DNA of 64,000 nt from Augochlora pura (GCF_028453695.1 NC_135774.1:3968001-4032000), one strand, 5' to 3'; counted from the first letter of the stretch, positions 11,569-24,300 are shown. Numbers and translations are program-made. The notes: generated by a model not told the origin, from the sequence alone.

Positions 11569-13760
11569 TGATGCAGAATTATGTAATTATTCAATTGTAG
11601 ATGAACTTTTTAGTATCAGAATAATTACTTTTTTAGTTTGAAGCAGTCTATGTGCGTTATGTGATTTGTGGATTAGCATAAGGGAATGCCAAACATTGAC
11701 AAGCGCGAAAATGTCATTCTAACGCTCCAGAATGCTTGAAATGTATCTGGCGTCGTATGGTGACGGTTAATTATCTCGACAACGGTGACTATAGCGGCCT
11801 TCAAGATACAAATCGATTGACACTGAATGATCATAGATACATTCAGTAGCGATAGGTTTAAGTGAACCTACATTTCGGGACATTGTTATTTCCAGGAAGC
11901 AGGGCTGTACCATGATCTTTATAATTTTTAAAATATCTTTTAATAACTTCATTATTAATTAGTTCGTTGTTATTATTAACTTAGTCTGCTTAATTGATTC
12001 GAATTAGGCGACAGCTTTTAAAATGTGATCGCTCTTTTTACCTTTATTTACTACAACGAATACAAGAATTATGAATACATCTAAAATACATAAGTATAAA
12101 ATCTATTGTAGGATCATACACTAAAGTGTACAAAATTATTATAACTTTCATAATTATAAATATAAAAAATTTGATTTGTATTTACGTCAGAATCTACAAA
12201 ATATTGTTTGTAGAATTTCTAATTTTAACTAATAAAAATGGTTGAAATGGTTAATATAGGTAATGGTTAATATAATAAAGGTGAAGATCGTGTTGCTAAC
12301 GAGCGAAAATTCAATTCTAAGAGTTCTCATATTTGTAAATATGCAATTCACAATAAGAATGATTTGAAAACTGCACTTCCTGAAGATTGGGTGCAGATGC
12401 TGGTATCTTTGACAGAAAAATTAGTCAAGTTCGTGCTAAATAGGTTACTAAGTGTTGGGAAAAGTAAGTGATACTCAATAAGATATTAAATTCTTTCAAC
12501 TACTTTAATTATTTGATTAATTATTTTGTAAAATGTTTCATGGTCCACTGTGAGCCAAACATATTTTAGTTTTGACTTATTTGGTACAAAACATGCAATA
12601 TTTTGTTCGGCTTTTTGTTTGTACATAATGAAAGACATCAGAAACAGAACAATTGTTTTTTACATTTTACTCGATTTTAGACCATCAATAGACCAGCGCA
12701 ATGCGATTTCGTTGAATTCATGAAACGATCCGCGGCGTATTACGATGCTCGTATTATACTAATTCCGGCAAAGGATAATCCGAACAAAAGATCGGTATTC
12801 TGTACCGCGGCGAATGTCTCGGACCATGGCGCGTCCGAATGCCAATTTATTATTCGCATAATCGGGCGCAATCGGACTGCGTTATTCGGCGGTCATGTAA
12901 TGCGGGACCGGGTCGGCTGTGTTTCTATAATTGATGCATCGACCTGCCTATTAGAATGACAAAACCGCCGGCTCGTGTATGCTCGCCGACGCGTATTCTC
13001 TGCGAGAGGTCGAACACGTCGCACAACTACACAGGTCGCCACTCGGAACCTCTTGCCCTTCGATACCGAGCCCACACACGCGTACTTGCACACCATTACA
13101 GCCAGCTACGCTGCAGCTCGAGAAACCGTCTATTCGAGCTCGAGAAATTAGCCAGAATTCGCGACGGCTGCCTACTGTTACTTCAACGTTGCCGCTGCGA
13201 GACATTAAATTATCGTGACAGCTACGGACGCAATGAATAGAAACCAGCTTAATCGCGAATCGTTGCGCGACAACCGATATAATTAACTCCCAATTGGCCA
13301 GGTGGCTTACGATACCGACGCTACATTGGAACCTGGTTTATTCGAACAGTCCGGGGAGCGATACACGAGTTGCTCATTATTCGAATTGTTTCGATATGTA
13401 TCTGAAATAATTATTTGAATGAATTCTTCCTAATCGAATATTTCATTTGAATAACAATTATTTATTATTAGTAGCAATTTCTCATCATTTATTCGAATAA
13501 TAATTCGAATAATTGTTGATGGTGTTTCTTAAGTAATATTTTGAACATACATGCATGCATTATAAATATGTAACCTGGAATGGTATGATCACTTTGTTCG
13601 CGTCCGAAGAAATATTAATTTAGTTATGCGTCAATGATCAATCTATCCAAAAGTGACGAATTTTTCAGCAATTGGAGAATAAATTTATAGTAAAAACTAT
13701 CATGGAAGAAATTAATCAAGCAATTAAAAGAAAATGAAAGACATTATTATTTTATATAGT
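11569..13760. other. Non-coding stretch with a CpG-rich island at about 12690-13330
   Basis: AT-rich sequence gives way at about 12690 to some 640 bases rich in CpG, which end near 13340. Four reading frames of 67-94 codons overlap in different frames there, which is what GC-rich DNA gives by chance, and none looks like a known protein. A conserved enhancer or a distal promoter is possible. The following 13380-13520 has many ATTCGAATAA-like words. Confidence 0.3.
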
Positions 13761-13893
13761 CATATTGATTATTTTACAAATTAATTACTCTATATATAAC
13801 TTATAAATATAATGATACAAATTAAAATATGCTGATATTCTGTACTTCTTTATTCATATCGATTATTTTACAAATTAATTATTTTATATATAA
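13761..13893. repeat. Direct repeat of about 39 bp, spaced 94 bp
   Basis: CATATTGATTATTTTACAAA with its continuation through TTAATTACTCTATATATAA at 13761-13799 is repeated at 13855-13893 with few changes. The intervening sequence is AT-rich and unrelated. This is a local duplication. Confidence 0.7.
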
Positions 13894-14010
13894 ATTTTTT
13901 ATAATTAAATTCTTATTGCCCAATGAGATTAAATACATTGTCTTTTATTTCTATTTCATTACGTTTAGGGTTTATAGTTTGCCAGAAACATTACAGCCCA
14001 TCACTTAATA

Positions 14011-14381
14011 TTAACGCACAATTGTCCGGTAATTTGTTGCACCGCCATTAACAAAATGCCGGTATTTTTGACACTATCTATGGAAATGATAATGCCTGAA
14101 TAAAAACGACGCAACTTGTTAAAAATCATATATTTTTCAGTGATGGTTATAATTATACCATATTTGGTTAAAATTATCTCTGTTTGGTAAAAATTGGAAT
14201 TTTATTTATTTAGAATTAAAAGAACAAGGATCAATTAATTCCTATTATATATATCGTATATATATATCGTCAGTTCCATATATATATATATGGAACTGAC
14301 GAATTTTCGTTATTTGGCTATTGGTGATTTTTTGCGAAATGACGAATTTTCGTCATGCAATCATGGATGAATATGTGTTAA
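14011..14381. mobile_element. TTAA-flanked miniature element, family A copy 1
   Basis: TTAA at both ends (14011-14014 and 14378-14381) flanks a 371-bp segment. The left end reads CGCACAATTGTCCGG and the right end is ATGGATGAATATGTG, whose reverse complement CACATATTCATCCAT matches the better-preserved ends of the copy at 42438-42948. Both copies share TTGCACCGCC, ACAAAATGC, TATCTCTGTTTG and GCGAAATGACGAATTT blocks. TTAA duplications are typical of piggyBac-type transposition. There is no coding capacity. A perfect 36-bp palindrome lies inside (14267-14302). Confidence 0.75.
14267..14302. repeat. Perfect 36-bp palindrome
   Basis: The left half is TCGTCAGTTCCATATATA and the right half is its exact reverse complement. 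The centre is an AT dinucleotide run. The palindrome sits inside the family A mini-element, and the sister copy at 42.4 kb lacks it, so it arose after the two copies diverged. Confidence 0.85.
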
Positions 14382-16772
14382 CAGAAGTGTGAGAGTTAAA
14401 TTGAAACCTGTTCTTTTGTGTGAAAAAGAAATTCTTTCGTGATTATTCAAGATTTAAAACGAGGATTATAGCTAATGTTTTATATAGCTATTAGTGAGCC
14501 TATATTGAAATATCCAGGAAGTGGAAATGATGCATTAAATCTTGTTGAATAGCATTGTATATTAAAGAATGAATAATAGACCGCCATAACATCAGTCATG
14601 TGAAAACGTGGAGAATGGGACTATTTTGAGTTATATTGGAACATCTGAACAATCTGTAGCAAAAATTCATTTTGATATATTGCGTTTATTCACCGACGAA
14701 TCAATGTTTATTATAAATGAGGGAGTTATCCGTGAATCGATATAACGATCCCTCAATTATTAAGAATTTATTTACAATACACGACTGACTCGTAGTCTAT
14801 CTACTACGTCGAGCCACCTCAGCGGCCAACAAAGACTGACTGCTTTCCAAACGTGAAAGCAGAACAAATCACGCCAGAGAAATATCGGACGATCATCGAC
14901 AATCAAGGGTCCCGGCCCGAACCTGTACCGCGATCGTCCACCAGGCTCACGCAGGGCCCCGGAAAACAACAGAATGCTACATAAAAACTAAATGTGCTTA
15001 AATATGTGAATAAAATAATTGCTGTTTCTACCTTTTTTACAAAGAGTATTGCACTCGAATTTTACGAATAGAGATTCCAAAAATTTCTTTCTTCATGCAC
15101 AAATTAATGATTCTATTTAATCACACATTTTACAATTTTCCGAACAATCTTGGGTGCTCAAATTCCATAACAATATGCAATTTCTGTTTGAAATTTTTTT
15201 GTCATGACAAACGTTGAAGTTTTGATCATTTGTAATACATCATTGACCGATTACTTTATCGTACGCTTTCACCAGAAATTCTGTGGGCACTGAACGGCAA
15301 TTGCTAAAGTTGTCATAGTCGCTCGTTATCTATGGACCATGCACTTACTACTTGCGTTTCAACGTTATATCAGCTTTCTCGTATATGGTGTCGTATAGGG
15401 TACCGCCGATCAAGTGCACGCTGCAATATAGATACGTGGGAGAGACACTACCGATAAATTTTGTCTGAGGAAATGTTATCTTCTGCACATGAATTTAGAT
15501 TAATGCGATTCGAAACTACGAGCATGAGGGAAACACACGAATACCAATCGTGGCGGTCGACTAAATGTACACACCGTGGTGTGTCGTTAAATGTCGACGA
15601 ATGGAGTAACGGTAACAACAAACTCTAAGGTATTTTTTCATGCAGTGTAATAATTGCAAAATATTTTCGGCTTCCTTTTTCAGTTCGATAGATATTGCAA
15701 TGTTTTGGAGGCGTCACTGTGTTGGCGAATGAGTCGAATAATTTATGGTGAAGGAAATTAACCTCTTTAAATGCAATTATTTAATAAACTAACTCTCAGA
15801 TGATCAATAAATCTATAATTCGCATTGGACTACCTCTTCATCCAAGCCTTTTTATGCATCATCCGGTCTCTCGAATACAGAATATTTACAATCGGAAATG
15901 ATACAATAAAATCTGTCTGAAATGCGTGTCTTGTTCTTCCATTTTCAAAGTGGAATAAAAACGAAACTAAATAATTAATTGATACAATTTTTTTACTAAA
16001 TTAAAGGTGGAAGTTCAAACAGCAAGGAAACAATATAGGTCAGATGCTTTGAACACGTTGACAAAAATATAAAAAAATGTGCTAAGACCATCTATTGAAA
16101 AATCCTCAATTACTTAGTTGCCCACCCAAGAGATCGTAATAAAAATTAATTTCCGATAACTGACGCGACACTCAAATTGTTAAGAAGATTTTATATGCAG
16201 AATTTTGTTCACCACAATTGTTTACCACACATTATCACTTCGATGTAGACGATTCTTATCAAAGCTATTATATTCTGACATAAATCGTTTTTTAACAACC
16301 ATTAATTCAAAGGACACGTTAATTTCACCGTTGCTACGAAATATTGACCCTCTTGTTCACGTCTTAATGGTTTTATTTGCATGAAAAGTTTACTTAAAAT
16401 TGTTCGACTCTGCCTATCCAGGGCTCGCAACGAATAATAACAGTCATGTAAATGGTAGCATGTAATGTTAATTTTGCATAATACAAGTATTTTTGCATGC
16501 TCGTTTCCTGAAGCAACACTACAATTTTCTGAGAAACATGTAACAGTGTATTGTGTTAGGTTCCATTATAGAATTGTAAAAAATTGTTTATAGCCGTCAT
16601 TTCTCGCCGGGACTGCAGAAATGTTCAGACAGTGGCAATTCAATAAGTCCCCGTCTGACTGAGTGTTGCATCGCCTCTCGAGGCTCCAGTACTTAATATC
16701 ATATTTCAAAGAGATGTTTCGTGCTAGTATTTAATCATCCTCTTTCCTCGATCTTCCAGTGTCTCCCGTTGT
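14382..16772. other. Mostly AT-rich non-coding stretch
   Basis: A GC-rich block at 14780-14970 holds a 65-codon minus-strand frame of no recognised family. Apart from that and a CpG-richer patch at 15250-15620, I see no gene or structural element. Confidence 0.35.
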
Positions 16773-17090
16773 CTAGTCGTTGGGTATCAGTACCAATGAA
16801 ATGTACAGTCCTCTCGCATCAGAAAATAACGTTACCTCGCCATTGCACATGAGCTTTACAGTACCGTGGGCCTGAATACATCTACCATTCCGAGCGACGT
16901 AGCAATAGTAGAAGCATAGAAGCATCAGAGACGACTGGGCGTAATCCGATATTACCGAGCCGCTTTTCCACGTAGAGATGGGTTTGTCTTCGTAGGAGAC
17001 ATCCTGAGGGTTTTCAGTCCATGCAGGTTCACTGTTACGACAGGTATATCCAGTAGTGCACCCATGAAATATGTCGTACGTATAGTGCAT
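16773..17090 (-). CDS. Unrecognised reading frame of 105 codons, possible exon
   Basis: The minus-strand frame encodes a protein-like sequence with spaced cysteines (HGCTTGYTCRNSE, LLCFYYCYVA, GRCIQ, LMCNGE) and tryptophans, in DNA clearly richer in GC than both flanks. An in-frame stop lies a few codons upstream of the first ATG. If spliced, an acceptor (AAAAG at 17101-17105) and a donor (GAG|GTAACG after 16836) would give an 88-codon exon ending in phase 0. The polypyrimidine tract before that acceptor is poor. I do not recognise the family. It may be a real exon of a small cysteine-rich protein or a chance frame in a GC island. Confidence 0.15.
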   Translation of the reverse strand: MHYTYDIFHGCTTGYTCRNSEPAWTENPQDVSYEDKPISTWKSGSVISDYAQSSLMLLCFYYCYVARNGRCIQAHGTVKLMCNGEVTLFSDARGLYISLVLIPND

Positions 17091-17429
17091 TTGGTAGCCA
17101 CTTTTGTTTCAATAGTATCGCGCTTCCTCTTTTCGAGACGTCAAAGACGTCAGCTGTTTTCAGTCTTGGCAAAGGTGCATCTAACAAAATTTACTTGCCG
17201 TGAATATCTTTTATCGGAGTGTTCCTCAGAGTGTTCCTGTTATCGAACATGAAATCGAAAACAAGCAATATAGTAAAACCTCGATTAACCAGCTTAAGGT
17301 CAATGCATAATATCAGTTCGAACATGGATCGCGTTTCGATTCGGAAAAATATTTTCACGAGTTATTAGCAAATAACTGGAGAAAAAGAAATATTTTACGA
17401 ACCGAAACGTTTCGTGTATTAAGCCATCA

Positions 17430-17672
17430 GGGATAGGGTAATGGAGCCGATTACTGTGGCGTGACCAATTGCCGTGTCTACGATTTATCCTAGGACATAA
17501 TTAACTGTATATTTATTAAATAATGCATATCCGTTTGTTAAGAAATAAACAAGATAAAAGAATATAAGAATTTAATGCCTTATTTGATAAATATAAAGTT
17601 AATGGCGTTCGAAAACTAATGAAAGACATAGCAATTGTTCACCCTACAATAACTGGCTTCACTACTCTAGTC
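17430..17672. mobile_element. Small non-autonomous element, copy 2 (related to 3982-4180)
   Basis: The left end GGTAATGGAGCCGATTACTG and the right end CAATAACTGGCTTCACTACT are inverted relatives (the reverse complement of the right end reads AGTAGTGAAGCCAGTTATTG). The interior shares GATAAATATAAAGTTAAT and the following 60 bases with copy 1. No reading frame is present. The inverted ends and the second copy support a miniature transposable element whose superfamily I cannot name. Confidence 0.55.
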
Positions 17673-18089
17673 GAATATCGTCGATTATAACATATCGTGG
17701 TGCGTCTAAAATTACACATCTTTTGTGCAATTGTGTTGCTTTGTTAGCTATCATTCTCCATAATTGGAATATGTGCATATATATTAGAATTTTGTTATCG
17801 CTGCTAAGTTTAAATTTTCGTAAGGTAAGCCCCCTAATTGTTTTCTAACTAAATTCATATGTTTTATTTCGGGTTCTATCTGATGCACTCGGTTCAATCT
17901 AAATGTAAGCCCAAGTATGAAGGCATTAAGCGTAATACGAAGACAATCTGTGAACATTGGGCTGCATTTACTTCGATTTGTTGAGTTCTAACCAATTTTT
18001 GTGAAGTGTGATGGGATTCTGTGCATTGTTAAACGCGGTATCGATATTCTCATGTGTGGAAATGTATCGTCTGCGAACGTTGATATTTG

Positions 18090-18250
18090 TGTAGTTTAGT
18101 TTGGGGATATATAAAATACTGCTTAGGTTCCTTAAAGTCCTGCGTAGCTGAAATACGCTACATGAGTGAGTGGAACGGAAATAAAGAAGGAAAGAGAATG
18201 GGTAAGAATGAGACAGCAAGTGAGACTGACTGAGTGAGTAAGAGAAAGAT

Positions 18251-18290
<40 letters not shown>

Positions 18291-18580
18291 CTAAGATAAT
18301 GTAGGGCAGAGAAAGAAGTAATAAAGGAAAAAGGCTGGTAGGGGTGAAAGAGACGACGAGAAAGATCGGGGCATTCGGAGGAGAACCGTCACCCAGCAAA
18401 CTCGTGCGTTGTCGTAGTCGTTACTGTTGTTGTATCCGTTGTTGTGAAGTCTTTGACGTTGTTGTTACATGTCGTAACAGGTTATTGTGTAATACTGTTA
18501 ATAAACTATTGTTATTATTGTTATTCGAAACTATTTGTAGTGTTTCGTATTATCACGGAGTCTTGAGGGATTTTCTAACA
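18090..18580. mobile_element. LTR-like repeat, copy 1 (related to 26780-27277)
   Basis: This segment matches 26780-27277 in order and spacing of landmarks. Both begin TGTAG and carry a TATA box about 20 bases in (GATATATAAAATACTG here). Both then have a GAG-rich track with (GA)n and a GATAAT-GGGCA block, then a GTTGT-rich segment, then TATTATCACGGAGTCTTGAG, and end CTAACA. Length is about 490 bp in both. The TG...CA ends, a TATA box near one end and no coding capacity resemble a solo long terminal repeat. No 5-bp target duplication is visible, so the LTR reading is inference; the repeat relationship is seen. Confidence 0.45.
18256..18287. repeat. (GA)n microsatellite
   Basis: An uninterrupted GA run sits inside the LTR-like repeat, at the same relative place as the longer (GA)n in the second copy at 26959-26998. 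Confidence 0.9.
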
Positions 18581-18733
18581 ATAATCTCCATAGTATCAAA
18601 CTCTATGAATAAAAGTAAATGAAGACACACAAGCAACAAAACTGATCTCCTCTTTCTAACAATAATCTCCATAGTATCAAACTCTATGAATAAAAGTAAA
18701 TGAAGACGCACAAGCAACAAAACTGATCTCCTC
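18572..18733. repeat. Recent tandem duplication, 2 x 81 bp
   Basis: The unit starting TTTCTAACAATAATCTCC at 18572 is repeated at 18653 with essentially one difference (GAAGACACAC versus GAAGACGCAC). The first unit starts at the right end of the LTR-like repeat. A diverged relative (AATGAAGACATACAAGAAAC) is present at about 58799, so the unit belongs to a dispersed repeat family. Confidence 0.85.
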
Positions 18734-21169
18734 CTCCTATCTAGGAAATTATCAAAGACTTAGAAATGTTAATTGCCCTGTAAAGGGTTAAGCATTGATG
18801 AAAATTGATTACAATTTTATTCAGACTTAAAAGAATGGAATGACATTCGTATTTAATCGATTATTAATAGAAATCGTCATCGTAAAACAGACAGTATATA
18901 TATTTGATTATCTAGTCTCTGACAATTAATTTGGACTGTCGCATTAAGGTCTACAGATAAACTATCTACTTTTCATAATGAAATGAAAAAACTACATTAA
19001 GAAACGCATACAAAACGGTTGAACTTTCTCAAAAATTATGTTCAATAGGTCGCATTAACGACAGTCCGTTTCATGTGAAACAGAAAGGGCGAAAAAGGAC
19101 TGAAAGGAGCGGGAGGAGAAGGGGCACTTCCATCTCTGATATTTAGTGCGCGGAAAAGTGCATCGCTTTGATGTTTCGAGCGCAGTTAGCGTCATCGTTA
19201 CAAGATTAAGTACGAAGTTACGTATTCTTCCGAAAAGGAAGTCTCGGGTCCCTGTTACTAATTGCCTTCGCAGAGCTCCTGAAAAATTCACTGGAGATAA
19301 ACGTGTCGGCGTCGTCGCGAGTGCCTTGGATCGCACGCGCCGCGCAAAAACTGGGAAGCGGAAAAGAGAAAAATGGTGGACGGTTATGCTTGTACCAAGC
19401 GACCTAACAGCTCGTTGGCCGGGGATCGGCTGGAGAAGGGAATGATACAACGACGGTCTATCGACTGGCGAGCCCTTCGGTAGATAGCTCGGATAAGTAC
19501 GTGCAAAGGGACCACGTGGCGAGGGGGATGAATACCGAAGTGGAAGAAGGGCGACTAGACAGATATAACGAGGCAGAAACATAAGAAAGACGGGAGATAG
19601 GTAAGCAGATAGACGTGCCACTAGCAGAAAAGACGGAGAATGAAGCGGGGCGGAAAAGACAAGAGGGTTTATTTATACAATGGCGTATAATAAATCAGTT
19701 AGAATCTATGAAATTAACTAAGAGCTTGCTTGATCTAGCTGGAGAACGTCATTTTTGGTATTTTTGGTTTTTAACAATTTTAAGTGGTTCGAGAAATGCA
19801 TGGAAATGTGTATGCCAATGAAAATGATTTATATTATTATTCTATATTCACGATAACGAATTTTCTAATCTTTTTTCTCGGATATTCAGAAAATGATTAA
19901 TGTATATGTAAATTTTCAAAGGGATCCGCAGTCTAGCTATTAGCTTTTAGTAGACTTTCTTCAAAATAAAGATTGTTTGAATTAAGAACAAGGGGCAGAA
20001 GTTAAATATAAATATGTTTCTTTTCTTAGTATGATTATTACATCGTTTATAAGATGTTAACATATCTAGGTATTTGTTGTATGTTCGTATTGTTACAGTT
20101 TATGTTCCATTCTTCAGTTTTGGTACAATGAGTTGTGGGTAAACCCGACCCAATTACGGGAAGGTGGTTTCGTTTCCATAAGTAGATTTACTTTTACTTT
20201 CGATTTCATATTAAATTAATTTCTTTCATTCATTACACATTGTCGTACGGCTTAAACTACCGATTCTGACTGTGAGTCGCTATGCGAAGAGGACACAGAA
20301 AGGGAAAAAGGACAGACATAAGGCGCGATTGAGCGCTGTGAAGCGGAGTTGCCGATGGGACCGAAAGAGGAATGGGAGAGAAACGGGAAGAAGGGTTGTT
20401 CGCTCAGGGAAAACCAAGAATAGTGTAAAAGGAGGGATAGTTCGAGGGAGATGGAGACAGAGAGATCGATGCTTGACTCCGGCGAGCTGGGATACTCTGC
20501 TCCCTATTCGACTTCACCCGCAACCACCACCGACGCTACTGCACAGCCATTTGCCAGCTTCTTCTTGCTCGGATCTGGGACGGTTATTAAAACCTGCGTA
20601 GCTCGGTCGTTCGGCAACTGCCGGTGAACTTTCCCCTGCTTTCGATTCTTTTGGAATTTAATTAAAGTCGGGATAAGAAGCGCAACATCGACTCCCCTGG
20701 GCCAACTGATCCGTCGATTTTTCTAATAAGACGGGTCTCTTGAAAATACATTTACTTGCTAATTAGAATACCCCGTAGACTCTATTGTTTTCGTCAAATT
20801 AAATAGATGCCTTTTGTCCGGATTCTGTCAGTTTAAAAAAGTCTTTTTTTTATATTAACAGTGTAGGTAATATAAGTTTCTGTTGGATTTATAACGATGA
20901 ACATCAAATAACTTTAATCATAAATAATTAACGTTTAAGTGCTTTGCTCGCACATGCACTTTTATTTATCCAATGAATCTATCCACATCTCAAGTTACAA
21001 TTCTCACGGTTAAACCAAGTTAATAATACAACAATTTCATACAGTTTCAGATGATGGAAAATCTATTTTCTATTATTAACTTTTTGCGGTTGAAGTCCAA
21101 GATATGCCCAAAATGTTTATCGTTGCTTAATAATGTAAGATTATGAAAATATAAACCGTGATATTTCAC
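18734..21169. other. Non-coding stretch with two GC-rich islands
   Basis: GC- and CpG-rich blocks lie at about 19060-19620 and 20260-20640, separated by AT-rich DNA. Long reading frames in them (99-188 codons) overlap on both strands and are basic or serine-rich, as expected from composition. No paired splice sites flank a protein-like segment. These could be regulatory islands or untranslated exons. Confidence 0.3.
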
Positions 21170-21357
21170 TTAACAAATATAGATGTAGTTTAAGCATATA
21201 TTTATTCTGATTTTTAGTAATTTTAATATATCTTTATCGAAACAAATGTATTGAATAAATTCCTTATAAATTTATCTGTATAATTTCAATAATTCTAAAT
21301 TAGAAAATATATGTATATTATGTGTGAAAATAGCGGGTTCCGTAAACCTAGTGTTAA
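21170..21357. mobile_element. Decayed TTAA-type mini-element related to 44991-45207
   Basis: The right end, TTCCGTAAACCTAGTG followed by TTAA (21354-21357), matches the right end at 45190-45207 (TTCCGTAAATCTAGTG-TTAA). The interior shares TTTATTCTGATTTT and a TATTGAATAAAT-like block. The left end is too decayed to place; the start given is the TTAA that makes the lengths agree. Confidence 0.4.
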
Positions 21358-24300
21358 TAATATCTGTGGATGTTTCCAATAATCATTCATCGGTTGCCTA
21401 ATCGGAATCATCGGAAAGGTCGTTTGTTCAGTAGAGATTTCAATAGAGCACCATATATTTTTAGTTGCTATGTCACATAAAGTTTTCAAGGTAACTAACA
21501 TTGTAGCGTTACATTTATTTTATACCTTTAACTACCGAAGTTCTTTTTCAAACGCCTCGGAAATATTTATATTGCTTTAGCATGAGAAGCTTGTTATTTC
21601 AATTTGTTCTAAATTTATAAACGTATTCATCACTATTATCGTCTTGATTGCAATAAAGCTATTGCATTACATCAGTTTTGTTACAGCCACCACACCCTGG
21701 TATTCTAACGTAGCATTAGTAATACGTCACAGTCTATCTCTACTTCTCTCTTCTGTTCACCAGTTTCTTCATATTTCGTTCTATAAGAATTGTAACACAT
21801 TTTCCAACATTTCTCTTTTCTATTATATCACAACAACCTCAGTTCACAATCCTACTCATAATAGCTTATTTTCATTTTTAGTCATTCAAAACTCAATGAT
21901 TTTTTTACTGGTTGTTTGAACGATAAGTCATCAAATGGAAATCATCTTGTAAAAGAAACATCTTAGATTTAATTTTATTTATTTTTGTTTACAATACTAC
22001 ATATAGTAAACAATCTAGTAGCGCCTATCAGCAAGATAGTTTCTTCTTTATGGACATTTTGTAATATTAATCGTCACTGGAAGTTGATGACATCCAGTTC
22101 TATTCGTACAAGGAAGTACAATAATATGATCTTCATTAACTTCGCAACTGGGAGCTAATACTCCATGACAAGGATCTAAAGTTTTTTACGGCGAACTGCA
22201 CCACTTTCGTCAACATTGTATACATTTATTAATGGATATCCTCCATTAGCTGGAAACGAATTAAAGTCCGCTCCGAACTTGTTATTTGTTGGAAGTTTTC
22301 CTCCGCAGATATTTAGTTGTCGGATACGACAATATGCTTTGAATTTTGTCAACTAAGCACTGTCACTTAAAAATTAGTTTGTCTTCAATTTTTCATTCGA
22401 CTTTCCTATTTTCTCGTGTATCATAGATCCAGAGGTACACTTTTATTTTTTCAATTTTTTAAGTATTTCTGTGTTTTAACATTTTACTCTTGGTTGTCTT
22501 TTCTCATAACAAGACATAAAAATGATAAGATTATTGATAATTATAACACCACATTTCCTAGTTGATTATATAAAATAGAAGTTACATGAAATTGTATTTC
22601 TCCTTCCTAAATACATACTTCTTGTATCTTCGTTGTTCCGTGTTTCGTTTATTTACTTTTGCTGTAAAGGCATAAAATCTGCAGTCTTATAATTATTCCC
22701 CCAATGTTATATCATTTTATATTTTATTCGAAGCGTTACATACTACTTCACGAATAAATACGTTCCAGTTGTTGGCAACTGATTTGACAAAATTATCGGA
22801 GAGCAAAGGCTTAATACTTACAATTGTAGTCTTCTGAACATCGAGTAAGTTTGGAAAATCTCTTCCATTTGTATCACTAGGAATATTTATAAATTATTTG
22901 TATTTCCGTTTCATTGTTTCCAAAATTTTCATGCAAACGGTATTTCAATATGTGAAGCAATATGAGATTTCGTTGCTGCGAAATATTACGTGCGATTAAC
23001 GGAATATACAGTCAGGAGATTATTAAAGCATCAGGATATTTGGATTTAGAGAGCGCTACTTTACTTCGGAATAGCCATTAAAGTTTGAAACACTCTTTAA
23101 TTTTAACTAACCTACCAACAGTATTCGGGCCGTGTATTGTATCCTTTGCATTCATGGAAACTTTTAATTGTTGTTTCAACATATGAATAATATCCACTTG
23201 TTAGGAAGTGGAATTAGAAGAATTACATTATTGCGCATAAGTGACACTTCGCGACATACAGTTCAAGATATTTTTGAAATTCAAATTCTTGTATAAATTT
23301 CCTTAGAACCGCGCAATAATACAAATACACGAATTTAATATGTGCATTTAGAACGCGTAATTCTTCTTCAGACATCTCGCTTCCTTTGTTTCTATACTTA
23401 AACTATCCCTAATCTTCAAATGGTTTGCTCATTTCTAAATACATACTGGATAGCCATGAAATTTCATAATTAATGACCTTATTGTCAAGTGTACTCAGTT
23501 ACATTTGAAATTCGCATTTTTTAGACAAGTTGCATATCAGATGAAGGGTTTGGACAACAAGTGTAGAAAGATAACTTTTAATATCAAGAGGTCGACGTTA
23601 TTTCCATACCTCAAATTTATCAATAGAGAGCGGATTTTAATGGAGATTAAAAGTTGCCTGAATTAATTAACGGAAGTAGAGTTTAAATAAAAATGTACGT
23701 CTTCTCTTGATAATTTGAACAGGTTGGAAGTATCAGTACTTGTTATATTTTTACTCGTCATAAATACGTGAAATCCGTAGTCCAATTGTGAATCAAGAGT
23801 TCCTTTAGAAATTATTCGTAGTATTTTATACGTTGTCAAATATGTACATATAATGACTAGAAAAACCCAGAGTTTGGCAAATTCTTAAACGGACTACGGA
23901 TAAAAGATGAAGAATAAAATCTTATTCGACGTTATCTAATAAATATCCAATCGAATAAAAATTTATCCGAATAGAAACTTATTCTTCCAGGAATTCATAC
24001 GGGAAATAATTGATTTGGATCGAAACAATAGAACATAAAGTGTTTTTTTATAGTTCATTTAATTCTTCTATATTTTCTTCTTCATAATTTTGTAAAGGTT
24101 GCACCGGAAATTTTTATTGAAAATTCAACCATTATTATTATATTTATACAGTTTATTTACCGGTTGATGACATCACCGAGCAATTAGTTGAAAATCGAAC
24201 AATTTCTCGAGTTTTGTCCAGAACCGGTCGCATCGTTAATTACTTTTTTTTAATAAATAGGTTCAAGGTGTTGATAATTGAATTAAGAAAATTCTCATAG

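Noticed and set aside
17968..18399. 143-codon minus-strand frame
   Set aside because: Its serine/leucine-rich centre is the (GA)n tract of the LTR-like repeat, and the rest has no motif.
19055..19621. 188-codon minus-strand frame, the longest in the window
   Set aside because: It overlaps a 99-codon frame on the other strand, shows no domain and lies in a GC-rich block where stop codons are rare by composition.
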